Source: Anderseniella sp. Alg231-50 (lineage in GTDB: Bacteria; Pseudomonadota; Alphaproteobacteria; Rhizobiales; Aestuariivirgaceae). Taken from it: 64,000 nucleotides of DNA. The translations under genes were made by a program, and so were the position numbers. This document shows, one piece after another, positions 1 to 8,299 of this stretch. Where the stretch lies: assembly GCF_900149695.1 (NCBI RefSeq), contig NZ_LT703004.1:620001-684000 (forward strand), written 5' to 3'. The notes under the pieces are model-generated. The model was not told where the DNA came from and did not search any database. It worked only from the letters and a program-made list of their open reading frames with translations. Within the stretch, counting starts at the first letter, position 1, and every line of letters begins with the position of its first letter.

Positions 1-423
1 GACAGCATGCTTGCAGCCGAGCAGACCTATTCGGAGCAGGTTATCTGGAGAAAGTGGGCACGGGAGAACAATCTGCCGATGCACACCGAGGAACTGCTGA
101 TTGAAGTGCGCCAGCAAGGCAACCGGCTGGCGGCCACATTCAGGAGCGAACTGACCGGCCAGGAAAGCGAGATTTCTGCCGGCCAGGTGATATTCGACGG
201 CGGCACATACCCTGCAGACGAGCTGTTTCACGGGCTGCGCCAGCGGTCCTCCAACGATGGTGTAACACACTTGGAAAACTGGGCTGCGGGCCGTGGAACC
301 GAACCGGACGGGGTGAAGAACCCGGATGCCGCATTCGAGCTGCACCGCATCGGCGACGCCCTTTCAAGCCGCAATATCCACGCCGCAGTCAACGACGCGC
401 TACGCCTGTGCCAGGCGTGCTGA
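1..423 (+). CDS. NADH:flavin oxidoreductase (TMADH/DgcA-like), C-terminal part
   Basis: The reading frame is open to the left edge, so the true start lies outside the window. The visible ~140 residues look like the C-terminal dinucleotide-binding region of Old-Yellow-Enzyme-type oxidoreductases fused to an FAD/NAD domain, as in trimethylamine dehydrogenase and N-methyl amino-acid demethylases. The diagnostic piece is the ending ELHRIGDALSSRNIHAAVND, the family's GD...RNIH flavin-contact motif. The catalytic TIM barrel is not visible, so the substrate cannot be named. An N-methyl compound is plausible given the betaine/carnitine operon about 35 kb away. Confidence 0.75.
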   Translation, partial: DSMLAAEQTYSEQVIWRKWARENNLPMHTEELLIEVRQQGNRLAATFRSELTGQESEISAGQVIFDGGTYPADELFHGLRQRSSNDGVTHLENWAAGRGTEPDGVKNPDAAFELHRIGDALSSRNIHAAVNDALRLCQAC

Positions 424-493
424 ACACCAAAGCCTGATCGGAAAAATGGGATTGCCGCATCAGGCAAGAAGGATTTTAACGCCACTTTCACCA

Positions 494-1510
494 TCACGAT
501 GTTTGCGACAGCCGGCGGCGGCGTTCCTTGAATTTGGCGTGGGAGGCATCGGTGCCGTCGTGGAAGGAGCCGAACCACTTGTCCCACGGCACTTCCAGGT
601 TGCCGTAATTGCACTCGAAATAGCGGTGGTGCATCTGGTGATGGAAAGTGCCGAGCGCCAGCCGGCTCTTGTCCTTCACCAAAAGGCCTTCAAACCCGGT
701 ATGCGACGTGGCCGCGGTCAGCGCCTGGTGCTGCATGTGGAACAGGATATGGATCGGGTGGGCCGCCACGACCCAGTGGATCAATACCGATGACAGGAAG
801 ATCAGGTGCTCGATGGGGTGCATGGAAAACCCGGACCACGGCCCGACATTGGTGTTGCGGTGATGCAGGGCATGGGCAAGCCGGTACAGCGGCGGCCAGT
901 GCAGCCAGCGGTGCACCCAGTAGAAATGAAATGAAATCCACACCGGCGTCAGGAAGAACAGGGCGATAAACCAGACCGGGTTGTCCGCCCACAGGAGAGT
1001 GGGCGCATAGCCGTTGGCCATGGCCCAGAACATCAGCACCTCATAAGCCGTCCAGAATGCGACCCCGCTGGTCAGCGACCAGAACATGTTGTCATGCACC
1101 TGGTTTTTGAAGGTGAAGGAACTTGTCCCCCTGGACAGCTCGCGCTTGTCGAACTTGCGCCGCCTGTCCTGCTTTTTCCAGGTGTAGAAATACAGGTGCA
1201 GCCCGCCAGCAATGGCCACAAGCAGCACGAGATTGCGCACATAGATCTGGGCAATCCAACCCGGTGCCAGGGTTTTAGCCTCTTCCAGGCCCGGCTGGAA
1301 CCAGCGCCAGGTGACATAGGCCAGCACGACAAGAATGGTGTTTTCGGCAATCGAGAACCAACGGACGGCAACCCAGCGCAGCATCCTCACCGGATCAGGC
1401 GGCCACGAGAAGAACGGCGACACCTGGACCGGCACCGGCGGGCGATGGTGCCATTGCCGGGCAAAGGCGCTGTCGCCGGAACCGGGTTCGTTTTCAGTCG
1501 TTTGCGTCAT
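494..1510 (-). CDS. Sterol desaturase / fatty-acid hydroxylase family membrane protein
   Basis: This 338-residue integral membrane di-iron oxygenase has the histidine clusters of the FA_hydroxylase superfamily: HRWLH, HALHH and FHHQMHH, followed by a NYG segment. Several hydrophobic stretches (roughly residues 40-65, 80-105, 145-200 and 235-260) would place the iron site on the cytoplasmic side. The ATG at 1510 is chosen because a GGAAG ribosome site precedes it at good spacing; an upstream TTG start would add 14 unlikely residues. The gene is divergent from a LysR regulator that probably controls it. The substrate (lipid, hopanoid or carotenoid) is unknown. Confidence 0.85.
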   Translation of the reverse strand: MTQTTENEPGSGDSAFARQWHHRPPVPVQVSPFFSWPPDPVRMLRWVAVRWFSIAENTILVVLAYVTWRWFQPGLEEAKTLAPGWIAQIYVRNLVLLVAIAGGLHLYFYTWKKQDRRRKFDKRELSRGTSSFTFKNQVHDNMFWSLTSGVAFWTAYEVLMFWAMANGYAPTLLWADNPVWFIALFFLTPVWISFHFYWVHRWLHWPPLYRLAHALHHRNTNVGPWSGFSMHPIEHLIFLSSVLIHWVVAAHPIHILFHMQHQALTAATSHTGFEGLLVKDKSRLALGTFHHQMHHRYFECNYGNLEVPWDKWFGSFHDGTDASHAKFKERRRRLSQTS

Positions 1511-1590
1511 GGACTTGCGCTTCCAGCAGACAGTGTTGGCGAACTGTCTCACAGCACCTAAAGTTTGAAAAACAGAACTTTGTGGTTCAT

Positions 1591-1611
1591 AACATCAATA
1601 TATTTGATGTT
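1591..1611. promoter_or_regulatory. Probable LysR operator in the desaturase/LysR divergent region
   Basis: An inverted repeat AACATCAA-N5-TTGATGTT lies between the two divergent starts. It contains the T-N11-A pattern typical of LysR-type binding sites, and is AT-rich against a GC-rich background. Assignment to the neighbouring regulator is by position only. Confidence 0.55.
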
Positions 1612-1637
1612 TCAGCTTTTCGGGGAGCTTTTGCCGC

Positions 1638-2561
1638 TTGCGAGTTTCAATCAAGGCACTGAACTATTTCCTGCATGCCGCAGAACACGGTTCGATTGCC
1701 AAGGCGGCGGCTGAGCTGAATGTGGTGCCGTCTGCGATCTCCAATGCCATTGACCTGGTGGAAGGCGAGTTCGAACTGCAACTGGTGCAGCGCTATCCGG
1801 CCAAGGGCATCAGGCCGACGGCCGCCGGACTTGCCATGATGCGCAGGATCCGCCACCTGGTGGAGGAATACGATACGCTGTTCCTTGAAGGCACCGAACT
1901 GCGCACGGCCCTGTCGGGCAGCCTGACGATCGGCTATTACGCGCCGGTGGCCCCGGCCTTCATGCCGGCGATCGTGGCGCCGCTGGTGCGTGAACATCCC
2001 GGCATCAAGGTCAACCTGGTGGAGACCGACAATGAACGCGCCCAGGCCGGCCTGCTCGACGGCGAGTTCGACCTGATCCTGTTTGTTGCCGAAAACGTCC
2101 GGGCCGGTATCGACTGTCAGCTGCTGATCGATGCCCCGCCCTATGTGCTGGTCCCGCATGATCACGCCCTGCGACATCGCGAGTATGTGACACGTGACGG
2201 CCTCGGCAATGAACCGCTGGTGCTGCTCAATTTGCCGATGACCGATGAGTACTATCGCGGCCTTGCCGGTGACGCCTCCCGGCCAGCCAATATCGTCGCG
2301 ACAGCATCTACGCATGAAATGGTGCGCAGCCTTGTGGGCGCCGGCGTCGGCTGCTCAATCCTGAACATGCGCCCGGCCACCGCAGTCACCTATGCCGGCG
2401 ATGAGGTTTTCGCCATACCGTTCCGCACTGATGCACAGGCCCTGAAACTGGCGCTCGGTCATTTGGACGGCAGGCCGCGCCGGTTGGTCCAGGCGTTCAT
2501 GGACGCCACCAGGGACCATTTTGCACTTGCGTCTGCCAATGATCTCATCGTGCCATCGTGA
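1638..2561 (+). CDS. LysR family transcriptional regulator
   Basis: The 307-residue protein has an N-terminal winged helix (about residues 3-60, with AKAAAELNVVPSAISNAIDL as the recognition region) and a LysR substrate-binding domain (about 90-295). TTG at 1638 is the only reasonable start: it yields the usual few residues before the helix-turn-helix, and a GGGGAG site lies upstream. It is divergent from the membrane hydroxylase at 494-1510, the classic arrangement for a LysR regulator and its target. The inducer is unknown. Confidence 0.88.
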   Translation: MRVSIKALNYFLHAAEHGSIAKAAAELNVVPSAISNAIDLVEGEFELQLVQRYPAKGIRPTAAGLAMMRRIRHLVEEYDTLFLEGTELRTALSGSLTIGYYAPVAPAFMPAIVAPLVREHPGIKVNLVETDNERAQAGLLDGEFDLILFVAENVRAGIDCQLLIDAPPYVLVPHDHALRHREYVTRDGLGNEPLVLLNLPMTDEYYRGLAGDASRPANIVATASTHEMVRSLVGAGVGCSILNMRPATAVTYAGDEVFAIPFRTDAQALKLALGHLDGRPRRLVQAFMDATRDHFALASANDLIVPS

Positions 2562-2685
2562 TCGTGTTGCAACGAACTGTGTGAACCCGTTACGGATTTT
2601 TGCGTAATGATCGGATAGCTTGACGGTGTGCGGCAACCAGCGCCCAGAACCAGGGCCCATAAGGCAACAGCGGGAGATGTTTTCT

Positions 2686-3333
2686 ATGATCCGGATACTT
2701 GCAGCACTATTGCTGACCCTGGGCTTCGCCTCATCGGTCATAGCCGAGGAAGCAAAGTATGAACTGCGGATCGACATCAGCTGGAGCAGTGACACCCATC
2801 CATATGACTGGCCGGCGGCAGGCGGGCACATGTCGGGGCTGATCGGGGCCACTCACCACGGGCGCTATGTCATGTTTGCTGACGGCAATACCGCCAGCAG
2901 CGGCGTCAGGTCCGTTGCGGAACGTGGCCGGCCACGTATTCTGCGCGCCGAACTCGATGAAGCCATCGAGCGCAAGCGGGTAAAAGATGTGTTTCAGGCC
3001 GACGGCATTGCCAAGGTGCCCGGAAAGACTTCCGTGACATTCCCGGTCAACGAAACCCATTCAAAAGTGTCGTTTATCACCATGATTGCCCCCAGTCCGG
3101 ACTGGTTTACCGGTGTTGCGGGTGTTGATCTTCGCAACGACGCGGGCTGGCGCGACGAAGCCGTCTATGTGTTGTGGGCATGGGACGCGGGAACCGACCG
3201 GGGGTCGACCTATACGTCAGACAATGAAGCAAACCAGCCTGCCGAATCTATCCGGCTGGTGGCAAGCCCGCACTTTCTCGGCGATACCGGCCTCAAGCAG
3301 GTCGGCACCGCCACGTTCACCCGCATCGACTAA
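2686..3333 (+). CDS. Secreted spondin-domain protein
   Basis: The 215-residue product has a clear signal peptide (residues 1-20, ending SSVIA). The rest matches the spondin_N fold: YELRIDISWSSDTHPYDWP near the mature N-terminus, then PIGATHH-like LIGATHHGRY and a late SPDWFTGVAGVDLRND segment that carries the domain's metal/ligand loop. Bacterial spondin proteins are exported and often linked to adhesion or surface layers; no enzymatic role is known. ATG 2686 is preferred over 2677 because the GGGAG at 2672-2676 is 9 nt away from the former and abuts the latter. It stands alone between two regulators. Confidence 0.82.
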   Translation: MIRILAALLLTLGFASSVIAEEAKYELRIDISWSSDTHPYDWPAAGGHMSGLIGATHHGRYVMFADGNTASSGVRSVAERGRPRILRAELDEAIERKRVKDVFQADGIAKVPGKTSVTFPVNETHSKVSFITMIAPSPDWFTGVAGVDLRNDAGWRDEAVYVLWAWDAGTDRGSTYTSDNEANQPAESIRLVASPHFLGDTGLKQVGTATFTRID

Positions 3334-3373
3334 TGCCAGGCGGCGATCTCGTACGGAACGCCGGCACAGGCTA

Positions 3374-4261
3374 TCACCGCGCCAGCAGTTTCTCCCAGAT
3401 GCACTGGGCGACGGTTCCGGCCTGGCGGTCGCGGCGGCGGATCTGGAACACTTGCGAGCGCAGCGGCTGGTAGCCCTCCATGTTCAGGGGCACCAGCTCA
3501 CCGCTTTCCAGTTCCTGTTCAATCATGTGGGTGGGAATGCCGCCCCACCCCATTCCCGCCAGCAGGATTTCCTTCTTGGCGGCGAAGTCGGACACCGTCC
3601 AGCGCAAGCCGCCGGGCAGCAGGCCCCTGCTCTGGACAAAGCCGCCGGAACTGCTGTCAGCTACCACAATCTGGGTATAGCTTTGCATCTCGGAGATGGT
3701 TTTCATGTGGGCGCTGCGCGCCGGTTCATAGTCGCGGTGGGCCACCGGCATGATGGTTACCTCGGCAAACGGGGTTGCCTCGACCTGCTCGACCGGCACG
3801 CCGTCCATGGTGGCGATGATGATATCGGCGTCATGGCGCAGCAACTGCTCGATCGGCCCGCCCATGCTTTCGCGCGCCAGTCGGATATGCGTGGCCGGGT
3901 ATGCCGCGCGCACCGTACCGACAATATCCAGGACCGGTTTCAGCGGGAACGTGGCAGTGACCGCCAGGAACACTTCGGCCTCCTGCCCCGCACTCAGGTT
4001 TTTAGCCATGTTGCCGAGGTGCTGCATCTGCTGCATGACCCGCGTTGCCTGCCGGTAAAACACCTCGCCCTCGGGCGTCAGTTTCGGCCTGTATGCAGCG
4101 CGCGACAGCAGCGGAACATCGATCTCGGTCTCCAGCTTTTTCAGCATGTGACTGATAGCGGACTGGGATTTGTGCAGCTTCTCCGCGGCCCCGCGAAAAG
4201 TTCCCTCGGTGACAATAGCGTGCAGCACGATCAATTGTTCATAGGTCAAGGCAAGTCTCAC
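3374..4261 (-). CDS. LysR family transcriptional regulator
   Basis: The 295-residue protein has an N-terminal helix-turn-helix (RGAAEKLHKSQSAISHMLKK around residues 23-42) and a C-terminal effector domain. It is divergent from the glutathione transferase operon starting at 4387, with about 125 bp between them and an inverted repeat just upstream of its own start, so it is the likely regulator of that operon and of itself. Confidence 0.88.
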   Translation of the reverse strand: MRLALTYEQLIVLHAIVTEGTFRGAAEKLHKSQSAISHMLKKLETEIDVPLLSRAAYRPKLTPEGEVFYRQATRVMQQMQHLGNMAKNLSAGQEAEVFLAVTATFPLKPVLDIVGTVRAAYPATHIRLARESMGGPIEQLLRHDADIIIATMDGVPVEQVEATPFAEVTIMPVAHRDYEPARSAHMKTISEMQSYTQIVVADSSSGGFVQSRGLLPGGLRWTVSDFAAKKEILLAGMGWGGIPTHMIEQELESGELVPLNMEGYQPLRSQVFQIRRRDRQAGTVAQCIWEKLLAR

Positions 4262-4264
4262 AAC

Positions 4265-4291
4265 ATCTGAAATATGATCTATTTTTCAGAT
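4265..4291. promoter_or_regulatory. Inverted repeat operator, LysR/gst intergenic region
   Basis: Perfect 8-bp arms ATCTGAAA-N11-TTTCAGAT lie 4 bp upstream of the LysR start and about 95 bp upstream of the GST gene. Position and symmetry suggest an autoregulatory LysR site; no binding data exist. Confidence 0.5.
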
Positions 4292-4386
4292 CGTTATCAT
4301 GAGAAATCAATATTATCAATTAATCATCAATGCCTTTACCTGTCTCGAAATCCCAACCGGAATGCAACGAGAAAGGTCTTGATCCC

Positions 4387-4995
4387 ATGAAGCTCTACTA
4401 CAAACCCGGCGCCTGTTCACTGGCCAGCCATGTTGTCCTGCACGAAGCAGGCATAGCCTTCGACATAGAAGAAGTTGATACTCAAGCCGGGCGCACCAAA
4501 TCCGGCGCCGACTACACCGCGATCAATCCGAAAGGCTATGTCCCGGCTCTCGAACTGGCATCCGGCGAGGTCCTCACCGAAGGTGCGTCCATCCTGCAAT
4601 ACATTGCCGACCAGCACCCGGAAAGCGACCTGGCGCCAAAAGCCGGAACCATCGCGCGAGCACGGCTGCAGGAGCACCTGAACTATACCGCATCCGAACT
4701 GCACAAGGCGTTCGGCCCGTTCTTCTCTGGCACCGCCGACGAGGCCGACAAGCAGGCGGCGGGCAAGGCAGTCGCGCGCAAGTTCGACTATCTCAACGAT
4801 ATTCTGAGCGATGGCCGGACCTATCTGCTGGGCGACAGCTTTTCCGTTGCCGACGCCTACCTGTTCGTGGTTGCAAACTGGTCCAACTTCACCGGAATTG
4901 ATCTGAAAAAATGGCCCGCTGTGGCGGCATTCGTCGAGCGCGTCGCCGCCCGTCCGGCAGCCCAGACTGCCATGAAGGCGGAAGGCTTGCTGTGA
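4387..4995 (+). CDS. gstA: Glutathione S-transferase, beta class (GstA-like)
   Basis: This 202-residue cytosolic enzyme would conjugate glutathione to electrophiles or act as a dehalogenase/isomerase-type GST. It opens with MKLYYKPGACSLASHVVLHE, the N-terminal thioredoxin-like domain with the beta-class catalytic cysteine (Cys10), followed by GYVPALEL and the glutathione-binding EGASILQYIA. The helical C-terminal domain contains SVADAYLFVV. ATG 4387 is chosen because GAAAGG lies 10 nt upstream; an upstream ATG at 4330 lacks a site. It is the first gene of a three-gene operon and overlaps the next gene by 1 nt (TGATG). Confidence 0.9.
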   Translation: MKLYYKPGACSLASHVVLHEAGIAFDIEEVDTQAGRTKSGADYTAINPKGYVPALELASGEVLTEGASILQYIADQHPESDLAPKAGTIARARLQEHLNYTASELHKAFGPFFSGTADEADKQAAGKAVARKFDYLNDILSDGRTYLLGDSFSVADAYLFVVANWSNFTGIDLKKWPAVAAFVERVAARPAAQTAMKAEGLL

Positions 4996-5384
4996 TGGCG
5001 GAGCAACAGGCCTTTGCCGAGGTCACCGACATCATGGCCGGCTATTTCGACGGGCTGTACCACGCCGATACGAAGCGGCTGGCACAGATCTTCCACCCGG
5101 ATGCGCGCTATGTGAACATGATCGAGGGCGACTATATGAACAAGTCGCTGGGCGAATATTTCGACATGATCGACAAACGCACACCGCCTGCCAGCCGGGG
5201 CGAGGTGCGCGATGACCGTATCTTCTCGATCGAGTTCGGCGGCACCCGCATGGCGTTCGTCAGGGCGTCGATGAGCATGATGGAGCGCGAGTATCTCGAC
5301 TTCCTGACGCTGGGCCGTGACCAGCATGGCTGGCGCATCATGACGAAAGTCTTCACCTACGTCGCAAAACACGAGGAAGCCTGA
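4995..5384 (+). CDS. NTF2-like / SnoaL-type small protein
   Basis: The 129-residue product has the NTF2-like alpha+beta cone fold pattern: a helix followed by FHPDARYVNM, then alternating strands ending WRIMTKVFTYV. Such proteins are small-molecule isomerases, hydrolases or accessory binding proteins. It is translationally coupled to gstA (start overlaps the stop by 1 nt) and sits 1 nt before a tautomerase gene, suggesting that the three act on one electrophilic or enol intermediate. The exact reaction cannot be read from sequence. Confidence 0.75.
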   Translation: MAEQQAFAEVTDIMAGYFDGLYHADTKRLAQIFHPDARYVNMIEGDYMNKSLGEYFDMIDKRTPPASRGEVRDDRIFSIEFGGTRMAFVRASMSMMEREYLDFLTLGRDQHGWRIMTKVFTYVAKHEEA

Positions 5385-5385
5385 C

Positions 5386-5610
5386 ATGCCCTACGTGAAC
5401 ATCAAGGTGACAAAGGAAGGCGGCCCGGACGGCACCGGCCCGACAGCGGAGCAAAAGGCGGAGTTGATCAAGGGCACGACCGATCTGCTGGCCCGCGTCC
5501 TCGGCAAGTCTCCTGCCACCACTTTCGTGGTCATCGACGAAGTGGCCCTGCAGGACTGGGGCATAGGCGGCCTGCCGGTGACGGAGTTCCGCAGGCGGCA
5601 ACCTGATTGA
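5386..5610 (+). CDS. 4-oxalocrotonate tautomerase family protein
   Basis: This is a 74-residue tautomerase: initiator Met followed by Pro, which becomes the catalytic N-terminal Pro1 after processing (PYVNIKVTKEG), then AEQKAELIKGTTDLLARVLGK and TTFVVIDEV. The family catalyses enol-keto tautomerisation of unsaturated keto acids and works as an oligomer. Last gene of the gst operon, one nucleotide after the NTF2-like gene and followed by a strong hairpin. Confidence 0.88.
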   Translation: MPYVNIKVTKEGGPDGTGPTAEQKAELIKGTTDLLARVLGKSPATTFVVIDEVALQDWGIGGLPVTEFRRRQPD

Positions 5611-5618
5611 AACCGACC

Positions 5619-5650
5619 CCCGGAGGTGGCTCACTAAAGCTGCCTCCGGG
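5619..5650. terminator. Bidirectional hairpin between convergent genes
   Basis: A 13-bp stem (arms 5619-5631 and 5638-5650, two G-T wobbles, loop CACTAA) lies between the stops of the tautomerase gene (+) and the ureohydrolase gene (-). There is no strong T tract, but position and strength fit a shared terminator. Confidence 0.65.
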
Positions 5651-5663
5651 ATTCATCGCACCG

Positions 5664-6587
5664 TCAACGCCGGGCGAGACAGCCTATCGCATTGGCGACA
5701 ATTCGGGCAGCAGTGAAAGCCGCCACGCCGTTGCTGTCACGCTCCGGCACAAACTCTATCATGTCGAAAGCCACCAGGTTGGCCCTGGCGGTGACGGCGG
5801 CAACCAGGTCGATTGCCTGGGTGTAGGTGAGCCCGCCGGGCGTCGGTGCCATGACGGCGGGCATGATGCCTGAATCCAGCGCATCGCAATCGAAGGTGAT
5901 CAGGCAGTTGGCATCTTCTCGCAAGCCTTGCAGCGCCTGGTCGACACCATGTTCATGCAGTGCCCGCGCGGTGATGATTTCCGCCCCCCAGTCGCGCGCA
6001 ATCTCAACCTCTTCGCGCCGGGCCGATCCCAGCCCCCTGATGCCGACCTGGATGATGCGTTCAACATGCGCCATTTCGGAGGCGCGGCGCATGGTGCTGG
6101 AAAAGCCCAGCGGTTCGCCGCGGCGTTCGTCACGCCAGTCGATATGGGCGTCAATCTGAATAATGGTCAACGGGCCTGCTGGCGCCAGCGCCTTGATGAA
6201 CGGGATCGGCGTTGAATCATCACCACCGAGCATGATCGGCACTGCACCGGATTCCACAATGCTCGCAGTGGCGGCCTCGATCGCCGCCCTGTTGCCGCTG
6301 CCATCCTGACTTGAGGTTTTCAGGTTTCCGGCGTCGGCAAGGGTGAACCCGCCATCGCCGAGCAGCGGCCCGTCCAGGTCAAAATCCCAATGGTGCGGCC
6401 ACGCGTAATCCTCTCCCATGGCGGCACGCAGCGCATCCGGCGCACCGGCATGGACTTGATTGTCGATGTTCGGATAAGGCGTGCCGTGCGGCGCGCCAAA
6501 CACGACGGCGTCGGCCTGATCGGGGTTTATGCCCGCGTCGGCCCCCATGAACGGAATCGTTGCCGGGTCAAAAATGTCGGTTGTCAC
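5664..6587 (-). CDS. Ureohydrolase (arginase/agmatinase family)
   Basis: The 307-residue enzyme would hydrolyse a guanidino compound to urea plus an amine. It carries the binuclear manganese motifs IIQIDAHIDWRDE, FDCDALDSGIMPAV and the family's ending FDMIEFVPERDSNG. The usual first motif GGDHS reads GGDDS here, replacing the first Mn-coordinating histidine with Asp, so the substrate may differ from agmatine or arginine. GTG 6587 has GAGG 8 nt upstream. It stands alone, with no polyamine genes nearby. Confidence 0.82.
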   Translation of the reverse strand: MTTDIFDPATIPFMGADAGINPDQADAVVFGAPHGTPYPNIDNQVHAGAPDALRAAMGEDYAWPHHWDFDLDGPLLGDGGFTLADAGNLKTSSQDGSGNRAAIEAATASIVESGAVPIMLGGDDSTPIPFIKALAPAGPLTIIQIDAHIDWRDERRGEPLGFSSTMRRASEMAHVERIIQVGIRGLGSARREEVEIARDWGAEIITARALHEHGVDQALQGLREDANCLITFDCDALDSGIMPAVMAPTPGGLTYTQAIDLVAAVTARANLVAFDMIEFVPERDSNGVAAFTAARIVANAIGCLARR

Positions 6588-6678
6588 TCTTTAGGCCTCG
6601 CTGAGCTGGTCCAGTTGCACGTGTTTCCGTGACAGGAACCCTGACAGGGAAGAATACACAGATGCAACTATTGTTTCT

Positions 6679-7296
6679 TCACCGTGCCGGGCAACTGAAA
6701 TTTTCTCTCGCTCGTGCCACCCCTGCCCTGATCACACACGCTTCCACATGATCATTGATCAGGCCCATGGCCTGCATGAAGGCGTACACCGTGGTCGGAC
6801 CGACGAATTTCCAGCCGCGTTTCTTCAAGTCTTTCGACACGGCAACCGACACGTCGGAGGTTGAGGCGGTCTGGGGTTGTCCCAGTTGCGACGCGTCCGG
6901 CTCATAGCTCCAGAAGTAGGCGGCCAGCGAGCCGTCACTGGCGACCATCTCCTGTGCGCACCGGGCATTGTTTATCACTGCCTCGATCTTGCCGCGATGA
7001 CGCACGATGCCTTCGTCCTTGAGCAGGCGCTCGACATCGGTTTTGGTGAAGCGGGCCACCTTGTCGAACTCGAAATTGGCGAACGCGGCGCGAAAATTTT
7101 CCCGCTTGGCGAGGATGGTGCGCCAGCTCAGGCCGGACTGGAAACTCTCCAGGCACAGCTTTTCAAACAGCCGCCGGTCATCATCCACCGGAAACCCCCA
7201 TTCGCGGTCGTGATAGTCTAAAAACTCCGGCGCGCTGCCGGCCCAGCGGCAGCGCGGTTGGCCGTCCGGTCCTTCGAATGTCTCACTCACGTTCAA
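6679..7296 (-). CDS. tag: DNA-3-methyladenine glycosylase I
   Basis: This 205-residue base-excision repair enzyme removes 3-methyladenine from alkylated DNA. It has the Tag landmarks: the N-terminal zinc cysteine in CRWAGS, YHDREWGFPVDDDRRLFEKL, the FQSGLSW stretch, and the C-terminal GLINDHVEACVIR that supplies the zinc His and Cys. TTG 7296 is preferred because an AAGGA site precedes it; GTG two codons later is an alternative. Unlinked functionally to its neighbours. Confidence 0.93.
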   Translation of the reverse strand: MNVSETFEGPDGQPRCRWAGSAPEFLDYHDREWGFPVDDDRRLFEKLCLESFQSGLSWRTILAKRENFRAAFANFEFDKVARFTKTDVERLLKDEGIVRHRGKIEAVINNARCAQEMVASDGSLAAYFWSYEPDASQLGQPQTASTSDVSVAVSKDLKKRGWKFVGPTTVYAFMQAMGLINDHVEACVIRAGVARARENFSCPAR

Positions 7297-7320
7297 TGTG
7301 TCCTTCTATTGGATGAGCAC

Positions 7321-7608
7321 TCAGGCGAGCAGAAAATCCAGCCGCTCGTCAGCCCGGGCCGGGGTGATCTCGTGAATGTGGGCGCTGACGATGTTCTCGG
7401 CGACAAACGGGTCCTCGGCCACCCTGGCCTGCAGGTCAGGCAGTGATGTATTATGCGCCAGGATGGCGCCGCCCAGTTGCGGTTGCAGGCTGCCGGCCAT
7501 CAGGAACACACCGTCACCAAAACCGTGTTTGATCCAGTCCTTGTGGGCGTCCATGAATTCACCGGCACGGGCTTTGTCAGCAGTAAACTTGAGCAGTACG
7601 ACAAACAT
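7321..7608 (-). CDS. YciI-like protein
   Basis: The 95-residue product is a YCII-domain ferredoxin-fold protein (MFVVLLKFTADKARAGEFMD, then AHKDWIKHGFGDGVFLMAGS, ending with a DPFVAENIVSAHI stretch). The conserved His-Asp pair of the family appears in AHKDW and ADERL regions less clearly. ATG 7608 follows a GAGGAA ribosome site located inside the end of the upstream tetR gene, from whose stop it is separated by 1 nt, so the two are co-transcribed. Function in the family is mostly unknown. Confidence 0.8.
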   Translation of the reverse strand: MFVVLLKFTADKARAGEFMDAHKDWIKHGFGDGVFLMAGSLQPQLGGAILAHNTSLPDLQARVAEDPFVAENIVSAHIHEITPARADERLDFLLA

Positions 7609-7609
7609 T

Positions 7610-8206
7610 TCAATTCCTCTTCTGTTGATCTGGCCGGGTGCCGTCGATAGTCGATGCCAGCCAGTCACACATGTCACTGACTTCCCCGCGAATGAATTTT
7701 TCGTCGCCGAAGGCACTGGCCAGGGTGGCAACACCCTGGCTGCGGGCCAGGAGATGCATGGCCAGCTGGTCCGCCTCCCTTTCGAGCCCGAGAGCCGAGA
7801 ACTGCGTGCGCAGCCAGGTCCGGAACAGCGAAAACAGCGCGGTAGCGCCTGCCTGCGATGCATGGTTCAGCTTGGCAAGCTCGGTGGTCAGCGTCCCGAC
7901 CGGACAGCCGAAGCGCTTGATGTCGGCCCGGTTGGCAATCAGGATATGGATAAAGCTGCGAATGCGGTGTTCAGGATTTTCACTTTCCGCTTCCCATTCC
8001 GCCAGCATCTGCCGCGTATCAGACATACGCGTGCCGATCACGGCCTCAAGAATGTCGTCCTTGGTCTTGAAGTGATAGTAGAAATTGCCGCGCGAAATCT
8101 GCACCGCACCGGCAATGTCGGCAAACGAGGTGTGCTCATAACCCTGGCGGTAGAACAGCCGGTCGGCTGCCGCAACAATGTGATCGCGCGTGGTCATTGC
8201 GTTCAT
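7610..8206 (-). CDS. TetR/AcrR family repressor
   Basis: The 198-residue protein has a TetR helix-turn-helix (FADIAGAVQISRGNFYYHFK, residues about 28-47) and an all-helical ligand domain with several cysteine/methionine positions (FGCPVGTLTTEL), as in the AefR/YxaF-like branch. It is followed immediately by the YciI-like gene. Two 16-18 bp operators 30 bp apart sit directly upstream, so it almost certainly represses its own operon. Confidence 0.9.
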   Translation of the reverse strand: MNAMTTRDHIVAAADRLFYRQGYEHTSFADIAGAVQISRGNFYYHFKTKDDILEAVIGTRMSDTRQMLAEWEAESENPEHRIRSFIHILIANRADIKRFGCPVGTLTTELAKLNHASQAGATALFSLFRTWLRTQFSALGLEREADQLAMHLLARSQGVATLASAFGDEKFIRGEVSDMCDWLASTIDGTRPDQQKRN

Positions 8207-8224
8207 GCATCAAGTTCCTGCGTG

Positions 8225-8271
8225 TAGGACGCACGTCCTAATTCAAATGATAATTAGGGCAACCGTCCTAA
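8225..8271. promoter_or_regulatory. Paired TetR operators
   Basis: Site 1 (8225-8240) is TAGGACG-CA-CGTCCTA, with perfect 7-bp arms. Site 2 (8254-8271) is TTAGGGC-AACC-GTCCTAA, with one mismatch between arms. Their centres are exactly 30 bp apart, about three helical turns, on the same face of DNA. Both lie just upstream of the tetR-yciI operon, which fits cooperative autorepression. Confidence 0.75.
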
Positions 8272-8299
8272 TCTGTCAAGTACCGTAAATCATGCAGGC

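Noticed and set aside
3086-4270. A 394-codon + strand frame across the spondin and LysR genes
   Set aside because: It overlaps two well-supported genes in other frames and has no domain.
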